The translations under genes were made by a program, and so were the position numbers. DNA of 64,000 bases from Flavobacteriaceae bacterium (GTDB taxonomy: Bacteria; Bacteroidota; Bacteroidia; Flavobacteriales; Flavobacteriaceae), in the NCBI GenBank assembly GCA_004762155.1, contig SIHP01000014.1:1-64000 (forward strand), in the 5' to 3' direction. The notes beneath the pieces were generated by a model. The model did no database searches and had not been told where the DNA came from. It saw nothing but the letters and a program-made list of their open reading frames with translations. Below are positions 45,498 through 54,536 of the stretch, piece after piece. The stretch's first letter is position 1. Each line of letters starts with the position of its first letter.

Positions 45498-46528
45498 TTT
45501 GGAGTAGGTTTTAATTGCATTTTTAAAACAACTTTATAAATAGTATTTAAGTCGCTTATTTGTAAATCATGAGCTTCTGGATATAATAAATTTAATCTTT
45601 TAACTACGTTTTCTAAGCCAATACCTTTTGAATTGTAGTTGGAATTAGTAATAGGTAAAAAATTATTTTCACAAGTGAATATTAGTATTCCTTCACTTGA
45701 AATAGTAATACCGATTTTTATTGATATATCTTCTGATTGACTGTTTGTACTGTGTTTAAAAGCATTTTCAATAAAAACATTTAAAATTAAAGGAGCTATA
45801 CTGTAATTAGACGGAATAGGAGTAGTGTTGTTAAATATAATAATGCCTCTTTCTTCAATTTGTAGTTCATTTAATGCTGTAAAATTCTTTAAATGCTCTA
45901 TTTCTTTAGTTAACAATACAAAATCTTCTTTACAATCGTATAACATATATCGTAAAACAGATGATAACTCTAATATAATTGAAGGTGCTTTTGGTGAGTT
46001 TTCAATTGAATAAGAGTATAAATTATTTAAATTATTAAATAAAAAATGCGGATTTATTTGAGATTTTAAAAATTGCAATTCACTTTCTTTAACCAAATTT
46101 TTAAGTGCATCAATCTCACTCTGTTTTTTATTAAAATCCCAACCTAATTTAAAACCAACAAAAATTATAATAATAGGCAATGTTTCTACTAAAGTAAATG
46201 CTATTCCAGGAAAGTAAGTACCTCTTGTATCAGGAAAATATATTTGTTCTAAAACATATTCATCAATTAATATAATTGCACTGATAACTATCAAACATAA
46301 TATAAAGAATGATTTAAATTTTTTTTGATAATAATATTTTGGGAGTAAAAAATAATTTATAACAATTGCAGCAGAGGCATAGTTTAAAAAGAACGAAATC
46401 TTGTAATATGCAAAACTTTCTTCATCATGTTGATTATAAGAAAAAAATAAAAATAGGATAAAATGAATTATTGATTGAAGTATTATTTCAACATAATTTT
46501 TTTTAACAAAATCAACTATTCTATTCAT
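45491..46528 (-). CDS. LytS-type sensor histidine kinase
   Basis: This 345-residue inner-membrane kinase has four predicted membrane helices in residues 12-130, a short coiled coil, then the His_kinase domain with phospho-acceptor His161 in KSQINPHFLFNNLNNL and a C-terminal ATPase lid (NVFIENAFKHS, SKGIGLENVVKRLNLLYP). There is no extracellular sensor domain, so the signal is probably sensed within the membrane. It pairs with the LytTR regulator downstream. Confidence 0.94.
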   Translation of the reverse strand: MNRIVDFVKKNYVEIILQSIIHFILFLFFSYNQHDEESFAYYKISFFLNYASAAIVINYFLLPKYYYQKKFKSFFILCLIVISAIILIDEYVLEQIYFPDTRGTYFPGIAFTLVETLPIIIIFVGFKLGWDFNKKQSEIDALKNLVKESELQFLKSQINPHFLFNNLNNLYSYSIENSPKAPSIILELSSVLRYMLYDCKEDFVLLTKEIEHLKNFTALNELQIEERGIIIFNNTTPIPSNYSIAPLILNVFIENAFKHSTNSQSEDISIKIGITISSEGILIFTCENNFLPITNSNYNSKGIGLENVVKRLNLLYPEAHDLQISDLNTIYKVVLKMQLKPTPKC

Positions 46529-46546
46529 TATAATTTATTAGGAGTA

Positions 46547-46554
46547 CAAATGTA
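46547..46554 (-). promoter_or_regulatory. Candidate -7 box of the kinase-regulator operon
   Basis: TACATTTG on the minus strand fits TAnnTTTG and lies 18 bases before the kinase start. No upstream TTG box is at the usual distance. Confidence 0.35.
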
Positions 46555-46598
46555 TAAAAGGGAATTAATTATTTTATTTGTTTTTGAACTGTTCATGT

Positions 46599-46626
46599 GA
46601 TTAATTATGTCGTTTACCGATTAATT
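46599..46626 (+). promoter_or_regulatory. Candidate LytTR binding site (direct repeat)
   Basis: Two perfect GATTAATT copies (46599-46606 and 46619-46626) are spaced 20 bp, about two helical turns. They lie 60-87 bases before the TonB receptor start. LytTR regulators bind paired direct repeats about 21 bp apart. The AT-rich motif could be chance. Confidence 0.3.
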
Positions 46627-46685
46627 TTTTTTAAACTCTTTAACTTTTTTAGTTTCGCTTATTATTTATATTTAATCTAAATAAA

Positions 46686-49073
46686 TTGAATTTTAAAGCA
46701 AAAGTACTAAGTTTTATTTTATTTGTTTTTATAACTACCACATTATATTCACAACAAAAAAGTAAATCAATATCAGGAAAAGTAGTTGATGAAAACGGTG
46801 TTCCAATTGTTGGAGTTACTGTTTTTATAAAAAAACTAAACAAAGGAACAGCAACAGGTTTAAATGGAAACTTTGAATTAAAAAACATTAAAGTTGAAAA
46901 TTGTGTAGTAACAATTACAGCTGTTGGTTATAATTCACAAGCTAAAAAAGTTTCTTTTAAAAATGAAGAAAACCTATACTTAAAAATAACTATGAAACAA
47001 GCTTTTACAGTTATTGACGAAGTTACTGTTAGAGCAAAAACACAGACAGAAAAAATTGAAGAAAAAAGTTTTGCGGTAAAATCAGTAGATATAAAAAAAC
47101 TTAAAAACAAGTCTACAGATGCAGCACAAATTCTAAATTCAGTTTCTGGAGTAAGAATAAGAACAGAAGGTGGTGTTGGTTCTGATTACAATTTGTCTTT
47201 AAATGGTTTGTCTGGCAATCAAATAAGAATTTTTATTGATGATATGCCAATTGATGAGTTAGGACAAGCTTTTGGATTAAATAATATAGCCGTTAATTTA
47301 ATAGAACGTATAGACGTTTATAAAGGTGTTGTACCAATAAGTTTAGGTGCAGATGCATTAGGAGGAGCTATAAATATTATAACTGATAAAAAAAAGAATT
47401 CATTTATAGATGCTTCTTATAGTATAGGTTCATTTAATACTCATAAAGCGACTTTAAATAGTAAATACAGGTCTGAAAAAAGTGGTTTTACAGTTAATTT
47501 AAGTGGAGTGTATAATTACAGTGATAATAATTATACGATGTATGATTTAGATTATTTTAAACAAATTGATGGAGTAGAAACCGAAGTAACAGGTGATGTT
47601 GATCGATTTCATGATGGATTTAAATCTATTTCTGGAAATGTAGGTGTTGGTTTTACAAAAACAAATTGGGCCGATGTGTTTTTAATAGATTATAATAAAT
47701 CAAAAATAAACAATGAAATACAAGGTATTATTGGTAGAGCAATTGGTGAAGCAACCGAAGAAGAAGAAAATACTACCTATAGGTTTAAATATACAAACAA
47801 CAAATTATTCAATAAAAAGCTAAAAGTAGATTTGTTTACTTTTTATAATGATATTGCTAGTATAAGAATAGATACTTCGTCAAATAGATATAGATGGAAT
47901 GGTACTTATACAGTAAATCCTTCTCAAGATGGTCAAGGAGAATTTTTATTTGATAAAACTATTTATAAATACAATCAGCAGCAATTTACCTCAAGAATAT
48001 TTTTAGATTATAAGTTAGCTAAGAATCATAATATTAGTTTTAATCATATTTATTCAGATACTCAAAGAGAAGGAGAAAATAGAATTAATGCAGAAGAAAA
48101 TCAACCTTTTCAATCGCCAAATTACTTAACAAAAACGGTAACAGGTTTATCATATACTTCTAGTTTTATTGAAAATAAATTACAAAATACTATAGCTGGT
48201 AAATATTATTATTTCGATATACTGGCCAAAGAAGCAATTAATTTTTCAGACGGTTCTATAGGTATTGATGATATTGCTACGACACAAAAAAATATTGGTT
48301 ATTCAATTTCAAGTAGATATTTAATACAACCTAATTTTCATATAAAAGCCTCTTATGAAAGAGGTTATAGAATACCACTTCCCATAGAAATTTTTGGAGA
48401 TGGTTTAAGTGTATTAGCTAATCCTAATTTACAACCAGAAATAAGTAATAATTTAAATATAGGCTTAAGTCATAACTTAAAAACAGGATCAGGGTTTTTT
48501 AAAAATGAAATGAATTTGTTTCAAAGAGATGTAAAAAACTTTATACGACTTAAGTTTTTAGGTTTAGTTAATTCTTATGATAACGAACCTGATATTTTAA
48601 TACAAGGGATAGAGTATGATTTTGAATATCAGAATAATAAATTTAATGTTAAAGGTAATTTAACATGGCAAAACGTACTTAATAATCAAGATTTTGAAGC
48701 AGGTTCAGTTTTAGAGCAATTGTATGAAAAAGAACAAATACCAAATACGCCTTTTCTTTTTGGTAATGTTGCTATTAACTATAAACTACCCAACTTGTTT
48801 AAAAATATAAATTCTTCAATTTATTATGATATTAATTATGTTGAAGAATTTTATTTAAACTATAAAAATGTAGCTACTTTAAATCCTGACAAAAATACAA
48901 TTCCTACGCAATTTTTAAATAATATAGGAACAACTTTCTCTACAAAAAATAAAAAACATCATATAAATATAGAAGTACAAAACCTATTTAACCAAGTAGC
49001 TTTTGACAATTTTAAGCAGCAAAAACCTAGTAGAGGTTTTTACTTAAAATACCGTTTTTCAATAGATCATTAA
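46686..49073 (+). CDS. TonB-dependent receptor with carboxypeptidase-regulatory-like domain
   Basis: This 795-residue outer-membrane receptor has a TTG start, since no ATG lies nearby. A signal peptide covers about 1-22, a beta-sandwich CarboxypepD_reg-like domain 24-105 (GKVVDENGVPIVGVTVFI), and a plug domain 120-235 (GVRIRTEGGVGSDYNLSLNG, GVVPISLGADALGGAINIIT). The barrel reaches a terminal aromatic-ended strand (YRFSIDH). It is followed by DUF4374 and PepSY genes, a set seen in Bacteroidota near iron-responsive loci. Uptake of iron, as a chelate or haem, is the likely role but is inferred. Confidence 0.94.
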   Translation: MNFKAKVLSFILFVFITTTLYSQQKSKSISGKVVDENGVPIVGVTVFIKKLNKGTATGLNGNFELKNIKVENCVVTITAVGYNSQAKKVSFKNEENLYLKITMKQAFTVIDEVTVRAKTQTEKIEEKSFAVKSVDIKKLKNKSTDAAQILNSVSGVRIRTEGGVGSDYNLSLNGLSGNQIRIFIDDMPIDELGQAFGLNNIAVNLIERIDVYKGVVPISLGADALGGAINIITDKKKNSFIDASYSIGSFNTHKATLNSKYRSEKSGFTVNLSGVYNYSDNNYTMYDLDYFKQIDGVETEVTGDVDRFHDGFKSISGNVGVGFTKTNWADVFLIDYNKSKINNEIQGIIGRAIGEATEEEENTTYRFKYTNNKLFNKKLKVDLFTFYNDIASIRIDTSSNRYRWNGTYTVNPSQDGQGEFLFDKTIYKYNQQQFTSRIFLDYKLAKNHNISFNHIYSDTQREGENRINAEENQPFQSPNYLTKTVTGLSYTSSFIENKLQNTIAGKYYYFDILAKEAINFSDGSIGIDDIATTQKNIGYSISSRYLIQPNFHIKASYERGYRIPLPIEIFGDGLSVLANPNLQPEISNNLNIGLSHNLKTGSGFFKNEMNLFQRDVKNFIRLKFLGLVNSYDNEPDILIQGIEYDFEYQNNKFNVKGNLTWQNVLNNQDFEAGSVLEQLYEKEQIPNTPFLFGNVAINYKLPNLFKNINSSIYYDINYVEEFYLNYKNVATLNPDKNTIPTQFLNNIGTTFSTKNKKHHINIEVQNLFNQVAFDNFKQQKPSRGFYLKYRFSIDH

Positions 49074-49106
49074 AAATTTTAACAACCACAATAAATAGTA
49101 AATAAA

Positions 49107-50315
49107 ATGAAAAATAGAATTATTAATTTAAACTTAATTTTAGCTACAGTAATGTCTGTAATGTTCATGGCATGTAGTGAGAATTCAGGAACTGGAGAAG
49201 AAATAAATGAAACAGAAGCTGATTATAAGTACTTATTAGGTTTATCATTACCATCTACAGATTTATATCCATTACACGTTCTTGAAGAAATAGAATCAGG
49301 AACAGCTAGTATTTTAAATGCTCAAGAAATTCCTGATATTTCCAGTAGTGTTTCAGTAGCCGGAAAAGATGGGTATTTATATTTAAATTCTACCGATAAA
49401 TTAACAAAATATGAAGTAGGAGATAATGGAATATTAGTTGATTTAGGTTCTTTACCAAATACAGGAATTAGTGGAGGTCCAGTATCTGCATTTTTATCAG
49501 ATAATCAATTATTAGTATCTACAGGAGCAAGAGCAGCAGAAGGAGGAACTTTTTCTTACCAAGTTATTAATACAGATTCTATGACTGAAGAATTTAGTGG
49601 AGCAATTACATTGCCTATATATGAGTCAGATTCAAAAGCGGCCCCTTCTTTATTTATTTTAAAAGAAGGTAAAATATTTGTGCCTTTTTATCAAGCAGCA
49701 TCAGATTGGTCTGCATATGATTTTGCTTCTATTGCAGTATACGATGCTACAACTTTAGTGTTTGAAAAAGAAATTACTACAGATAAAGCTGCTGGTTTAG
49801 GTTTTAGTGTTATTGCCTCTCATTTTACTAAAAATAATGATTTATACCTTATTTCATCAAATAGTAATTTTTGGACAGGGAATGAATCAATTCCTTCTGG
49901 TTTAGTTAGAATTAACTCGGGAGAATCAGATTTTGATGAGGATTATTTTTTAAATTTATCTGAAAAAGTTGATGGAAACCATACAGGAGGTATGGCATAT
50001 GCACAAAATGATAAAGTTGTTTTTCAAGTCTTTAGAAGTGACTTAATTACAGAATATGCAGATTATAGCAATAGTTTTACCATAGAGTATTATGTAGTTG
50101 ATTTAAGTACGGAAGTGGTTACTAAATTAGACATACCTTTATGTAAGTATCCAAGAGACATGATAGAATATATTGGAGATAATAAAGTTGCAATTACAGC
50201 AAATACGGAAGAAGGAAACTTTATTTATATATATAATTCAGTTGCAAACACAGTTACTAAAGGTATAGAATATTCAGGTACTGAAACAATATCTTCTTTA
50301 ACTCCTTTTAATTAA
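49107..50315 (+). CDS. DUF4374-like surface lipoprotein
   Basis: This 402-residue protein has a lipoprotein-type signal (VMSVMFMACSE, Cys about 23). The rest is a repetitive beta structure, probably a seven- or eight-bladed propeller (repeats such as GKDGYLYLNSTDKLTKYEV, AAPSLFILKEGKIFVPFYQ, YIGDNKVAITANTEEG). DUF4374 proteins are typical neighbours of TonB receptors in Bacteroidota and may act as ligand-binding partners at the cell surface. It lies 33 bases after the receptor gene. Confidence 0.88.
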   Translation: MKNRIINLNLILATVMSVMFMACSENSGTGEEINETEADYKYLLGLSLPSTDLYPLHVLEEIESGTASILNAQEIPDISSSVSVAGKDGYLYLNSTDKLTKYEVGDNGILVDLGSLPNTGISGGPVSAFLSDNQLLVSTGARAAEGGTFSYQVINTDSMTEEFSGAITLPIYESDSKAAPSLFILKEGKIFVPFYQAASDWSAYDFASIAVYDATTLVFEKEITTDKAAGLGFSVIASHFTKNNDLYLISSNSNFWTGNESIPSGLVRINSGESDFDEDYFLNLSEKVDGNHTGGMAYAQNDKVVFQVFRSDLITEYADYSNSFTIEYYVVDLSTEVVTKLDIPLCKYPRDMIEYIGDNKVAITANTEEGNFIYIYNSVANTVTKGIEYSGTETISSLTPFN

Positions 50316-50326
50316 TATTATTTTTC

Positions 50327-50374
50327 GACCTTGAATGATTTAACTATTTTTAGATTGTTTCAAGGTCATTTTTT
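50327..50374 (+). terminator. Terminator hairpin between DUF4374 and PepSY genes
   Basis: The perfect 9-bp stem gaccttgaa / ttcaaggtc (50327-50335, 50359-50367) is followed by seven T. It ends directly before the PepSY start and may reduce transcription into it. Confidence 0.65.
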
Positions 50375-50375
50375 T

Positions 50376-51533
50376 ATGAAAAAAAAGCTAAAAAAAATAC
50401 TTAGAAAAATACACCTTTGGCTAGGTTTGGCTTCTGGAATTGTTGTTCTTATTATGGCAATTACAGGAGCTATTTATGTTTTTAGTTATGAAATTAAGTC
50501 AATACTTCATAAAGAAAACGAAACTATTAAAGTACCAATAAACAAACAAAGAGTATCTTTAACAAAGATGGTAGAAAAAGCATCTGCTCAGTTTAATGAT
50601 AAATATCAATTTCAAAATATTAGTATTCCTAATTTTCCTAATAGAACTGTTAGTATTAGTTTTATAGAAAGAGATAACAATGCTTTTGGTTATTGGAATT
50701 ATATAAAATTTAATAAAACGGTACATTTTAATCCTTACACAGGAGAAATTGTTCACATTGAAAATTCAAAATGGGAATTTTTTAATGTTGTTCTATCTAT
50801 TCATATGACACTTTTTTTAGGCTATAATGATGTGAGCCATTATATAGTAGTTTGGTCTATGTATGTTTTTATTATTATGCTTATTACAGGATTAATACTT
50901 TGGTGGCCTAAAAAAATAAAACAAAAACAAAAATTCTGGTTCCGATGGAAGAAATCATCAAACAGGAAAAGAAAAAATTACGATTTACACCAAATTTTAG
51001 GATTTTATACTTCATTTATAGCATTATTAATTGCCTTAACAGGTTTAATGTGGGCTTCAAAAAGTTTTAATACTTCAGTAAAATGGATAGCTAATGGAGG
51101 AAAAAATATTCCTTATAAAGAGATATCTAAAGCAAAGAAAATAACAACTGTTGAAAAACCGTTAGATGAAATTTTAAAATCAGTAGAAACAAATATACCA
51201 GAGTCTAAATATATTTTAATTAGGAGACATCCAAAACCTAGCATTCCTTATATAGCACGTTCTTATGTAAATGAGAGCTTAAATTATACTAGAGTTGAAA
51301 TGTATTATGATAAAAAAACAGCGGAACTATTAGATGTAAAACAGTTTGAAGATAAAAATAAAGGAGAAAAATTACAAACCTTAAATTACGATCTTCATGT
51401 TGGAAGTATTGGTGGAATAACCACAAAAATTTTATTCTTTATAATAAGTGTATTTATTGGTTCATTACCAGTAACAGGTTTTTTTATTTGGTGGAAAAGA
51501 GGATCAAAACTTAGTACAATTACAAAGAGTTAA
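50376..51533 (+). CDS. PepSY-associated transmembrane protein
   Basis: This 385-residue inner-membrane protein starts at the ATG at 50376. The frame opens at a TTG at 50331, but those 15 codons lie within the terminator hairpin. The first helix, IHLWLGLASGIVVLIMAITGAIYVF, is the hallmark of the family. Further helices lie near 145-170, 205-230 and 345-375, with periplasmic PepSY-type loops between. Conserved histidines at helix ends (HLW, IHMTLFLG, DLHQILGFYTS, DLHVGSIGG) could bind haem. Relatives act as ferric-siderophore reductases, so iron release fits the locus. Confidence 0.92.
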   Translation: MKKKLKKILRKIHLWLGLASGIVVLIMAITGAIYVFSYEIKSILHKENETIKVPINKQRVSLTKMVEKASAQFNDKYQFQNISIPNFPNRTVSISFIERDNNAFGYWNYIKFNKTVHFNPYTGEIVHIENSKWEFFNVVLSIHMTLFLGYNDVSHYIVVWSMYVFIIMLITGLILWWPKKIKQKQKFWFRWKKSSNRKRKNYDLHQILGFYTSFIALLIALTGLMWASKSFNTSVKWIANGGKNIPYKEISKAKKITTVEKPLDEILKSVETNIPESKYILIRRHPKPSIPYIARSYVNESLNYTRVEMYYDKKTAELLDVKQFEDKNKGEKLQTLNYDLHVGSIGGITTKILFFIISVFIGSLPVTGFFIWWKRGSKLSTITKS

Positions 51534-51557
51534 AGGAATATTTCTTTAACTCTTTTT
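51524..51557. terminator. Bidirectional terminator between PepSY and haem-motif genes
   Basis: A 12-bp perfect stem aaagagttaaag / ctttaactcttt with an 8-base loop and T tail overlaps the last codons of the PepSY gene. Confidence 0.8.
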
Positions 51558-51567
51558 TATAGTTTTT

Positions 51568-53109
51568 TTATTCAGAAGCTTTCATGATTTTTTGAATTGT
51601 TTCTAAAGAAACATTACCAGCAGCTTCTAATGCTTCTGCATAGCTTTGATAAGGATCTGGTTTTATTACAGGTTTTCCTGCTCCACTATCTAATAGAAAA
51701 CTAAAATCTGTTCCAAAAGACGTTTGAGCTTGTCCGTGACACCCCATACAACCTCCCATATTTAATTCCTTTCCTTCAGAAATAATATTCTTAACATTAG
51801 TATCAAAAGGATCTGCAAAAGAACCATGAAAATTGGTTAATTTTAAATCAGATTCAATTACAAAATTTGCCATAAAATAATTATTATCGCTATTTCTATC
51901 TTTATAGTCGATTGGGTTTCCTTGTACACCAATTAGTTGATAATATTGCCATTTAGATGAATTGTTAGTGTTAATGATTTTTGCTTGAACTTTTGAGTTT
52001 ACTCTTTGAATAGCTTCTGGAATTACACGCTCTATAACTGGGTTTAATCTATGCGGATCTACATCAGAATATGCAGTTCCGTTTACAGTAACAGTGTCTA
52101 TTCCTATGGTTTGCGTGTCTTTGTTTCGTTCATCTACTTGTTCCCAAGAAGCAAAAACAAATGTAGGATGATTTTTAGTTTTTCTGATAATGTGCATACC
52201 AATTAAAGCAAAGTCTTTTGTGTAAGCTTTAGAATATGAAATATGATTAGCTACCGAATCTTTGAAATACACTACTGGTTTAGTTATATATCTTGAACTG
52301 TCATCTTTATTAGGATCTAATTCTCTAAAGGCTAATTTTATTTCTATTGCTCCATCTTCTATATCACCATTTACAATTTCATCAGAACAAGGTAAACATA
52401 CGTAACCTTCAGTAGTATTTTGACTACTATTGCACATTTGTTCTGTAGTTAAGCTTTTTAAACGAGTTCTAAATGTTGTACTATCGTTACTTTTATTAAC
52501 AGCTTTATAAAGTAATTCATCTGTTGGAAAATTGTTTTTTAGATAATTATACTCAACAAGATTTGTTTTTGCCATGTACAATACTTCAAATTCATCTTTA
52601 TGTGCAAATACGTATGCAGAACCAATCTCGTTATCTTCATCTAAAACATTCCAATAATTATCTAAGTTAAGTGCATCTGTACCTACATTTACAGTAGTAG
52701 AATCTACAAAAGTATAATAAGGTTTACCAGTATTTAAATTTTTTGTTCTTTTTCCATTTGCAGGCCTAAGTTCAGATCTATGAATATATGTTTCCCAAAC
52801 ACTTAAAAAATCATCATTTGTACTAGTACTAAAATCCCAGTTAATATCTGGTGTTGCTCTAGCTTTATCTTCCTTCCAGGAAGATTTCCAGTTTAAGGCA
52901 AAAAATTCTTGCCAAGCAAAATGAGCTAATTCTTTTTGTGTAGCATTAACAGGAGCATCTAAAGGTAAAGAATAATCAATTTTAATACTCGTTTCAGTTT
53001 CTACTAAATCCGTAAGCTTTGATGTTTTATTACAACTAGATAATAAAATCAAAACCAAAGAGATAAAACATAATAATGTTACCTCATTTTTAAAGTTTTT
53101 TAAAGTCAT
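51568..53109 (-). CDS. Lipoprotein with one C-terminal c-type haem motif
   Basis: This 513-residue exported protein has a lipoprotein signal (LVLILLSSC, Cys about 26). The only haem attachment motif is CMGCH near residue 455 (MGGCMGCHGQAQTSF), so one covalent haem c is expected. A CLPCSDE pair near 240 is not a haem motif. The rest resembles large cytochrome-like proteins with a FAWQEFFALNWKSSW start, whose function is unknown to me. It converges with the PepSY gene. A redox partner role for the neighbouring uptake locus is possible but unproven. Confidence 0.82.
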   Translation of the reverse strand: MTLKNFKNEVTLLCFISLVLILLSSCNKTSKLTDLVETETSIKIDYSLPLDAPVNATQKELAHFAWQEFFALNWKSSWKEDKARATPDINWDFSTSTNDDFLSVWETYIHRSELRPANGKRTKNLNTGKPYYTFVDSTTVNVGTDALNLDNYWNVLDEDNEIGSAYVFAHKDEFEVLYMAKTNLVEYNYLKNNFPTDELLYKAVNKSNDSTTFRTRLKSLTTEQMCNSSQNTTEGYVCLPCSDEIVNGDIEDGAIEIKLAFRELDPNKDDSSRYITKPVVYFKDSVANHISYSKAYTKDFALIGMHIIRKTKNHPTFVFASWEQVDERNKDTQTIGIDTVTVNGTAYSDVDPHRLNPVIERVIPEAIQRVNSKVQAKIINTNNSSKWQYYQLIGVQGNPIDYKDRNSDNNYFMANFVIESDLKLTNFHGSFADPFDTNVKNIISEGKELNMGGCMGCHGQAQTSFGTDFSFLLDSGAGKPVIKPDPYQSYAEALEAAGNVSLETIQKIMKASE

Positions 53110-53245
53110 AGTTTGTTGGTTTTAAGTTTGTATAACTAAAATCGTGAAAATTATAACTGTTTTTTTTTATTATGCTATTAACGTAATTATTTTAGGTATT
53201 AACGTTTTTAAACTTAGAATAAAAATAATATAGGTGTCTTAAATA
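53110..53245. other. Short noncoding gap upstream of the haem-motif gene
   Basis: This is AT-rich sequence with no frame or clear motif. It holds the 5' flank of the 51568-53109 gene. Confidence 0.4.
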
Positions 53246-53280
53246 ATAAAAAAGTCGATAAAGCAAAAGCTTCACCGACC
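53246..53280 (-). terminator. Terminator after aminotransferase gene
   Basis: On the minus strand an imperfect stem ggtcggtgaagc / gctttatcgact with a 4-base loop is followed by six T. It lies about 75 bases past the aminotransferase stop. Confidence 0.65.
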
Positions 53281-53354
53281 TATTCCTACAAAAGATAATA
53301 TTAATGATAAATCCCCAAATCCATACATTATATTATGTATAATTAAAACGGAAT

Positions 53355-54536
53355 TTAGTTTGATATATTGTTTAAAATATTTGTTAAAGTTTTACAACCT
53401 TGTATAATTTCTGAATCACTAATTGTTAATGGAGGAGTTATTCTAACAGCTCTTTTTTCATACAATAACCAAAACAATATAAGCCCTTGATTTAGTGATT
53501 CTAAAATAACATTGTCTGCAGTTTCAGGAGTTGCCATAATTAAAGAAAGCATTAATCCTTTACCTCTAATTTCTTTAATTAAAGGATGATGTAAGTGCTT
53601 TCTTATAATTTGTTCTTTTCGTAAAGCTTCTTCCATTAAGTTAGAAGATGTTATTTCTTGTACTGTTGCTAAGCAAGCAGCAGCAATAACTGGATGACCA
53701 CCAAAAGTAGTAATATGACCCAATTTAGGGTTGTCTTTTAAGGTATTCATTATATCATAAGAACTAATAAAGGCACCAATTGGCATTCCACCACCAAGAC
53801 CTTTACCAGTAACAATAATATCAGGAGTCATATTATAATTTTCAAACCCCCAGAATTTACCTGTACGTCCTATTCCTGTTTGAATTTCATCAAGAATTAA
53901 TAAAGCTCCAACTTCTTCGCAACGTTTCTTAACTTTTTGTAAATAATTATTTTTTGGTTCTATAAAACCAGCTCCACCTTGAATAGTTTCTAATATAACA
54001 CCAGCAGTTTTGCTAGTTATTTTAGTTAAATCTTTTTCATTATTAAATTGAATAAACCTACTACCAGGAACTAAAGGTCTAAAGGCACTATTTTGTTGTT
54101 CTGCACCACAAACACTCATAGCTCCCATAGTATTTCCATGATATGCATTTTTACCAGCAATGATTTCTGATCTTCCTGTGAATCGTTTAGCTAATTTTAA
54201 TGCTCCTTCTGTAGCTTCTGTACCAGAGTTAACAAGGTAAACAGAAGTTAAATTTTCAGGTAATGTAGCAGCTAAATTTTTACATAATTCAAGTTGTGGA
54301 GTTTGAATAAATTCTCCATAGACCATTACATGTGTATATTTTTCTAATTGATTATGTATTGCTTTTTTTACCTTCGGATGATTGTGTCCAAGACTATTAG
54401 CGGAAACACCAGCTACAAAATCTAAATATTCTTTACCAGAAGCATCGTAAATAAAACTACCATTTGCGTGAGAAATTTCAATGGCAAGTGGGTGAGGAGT
54501 TGTTTGACCTTGATATTTTAAGAAATCATTTTTCAC
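53355..54536 (-). CDS. Class III aminotransferase (acetylornithine/aspartate aminotransferase family)
   Basis: This 393-residue PLP enzyme has GTG start overlapping the upstream stop (TAGTG). Motifs are DFVAGVSANSLGHNHPKV, NSGTEATEGALKLAKR, LLILDEIQTGIGRTGKFW and the PLP lysine in DIIVTGKGLGGGMPIGAF. The length and TTFGGHPVIAAACLATVQEI motif fit ArgD-like enzymes. However, no arginine genes lie near, so the substrate is open. It is translationally coupled to the OstA-like gene upstream, a pairing I believe is common in Flavobacteriia. Confidence 0.93.
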   Translation of the reverse strand: MKNDFLKYQGQTTPHPLAIEISHANGSFIYDASGKEYLDFVAGVSANSLGHNHPKVKKAIHNQLEKYTHVMVYGEFIQTPQLELCKNLAATLPENLTSVYLVNSGTEATEGALKLAKRFTGRSEIIAGKNAYHGNTMGAMSVCGAEQQNSAFRPLVPGSRFIQFNNEKDLTKITSKTAGVILETIQGGAGFIEPKNNYLQKVKKRCEEVGALLILDEIQTGIGRTGKFWGFENYNMTPDIIVTGKGLGGGMPIGAFISSYDIMNTLKDNPKLGHITTFGGHPVIAAACLATVQEITSSNLMEEALRKEQIIRKHLHHPLIKEIRGKGLMLSLIMATPETADNVILESLNQGLILFWLLYEKRAVRITPPLTISDSEIIQGCKTLTNILNNISN

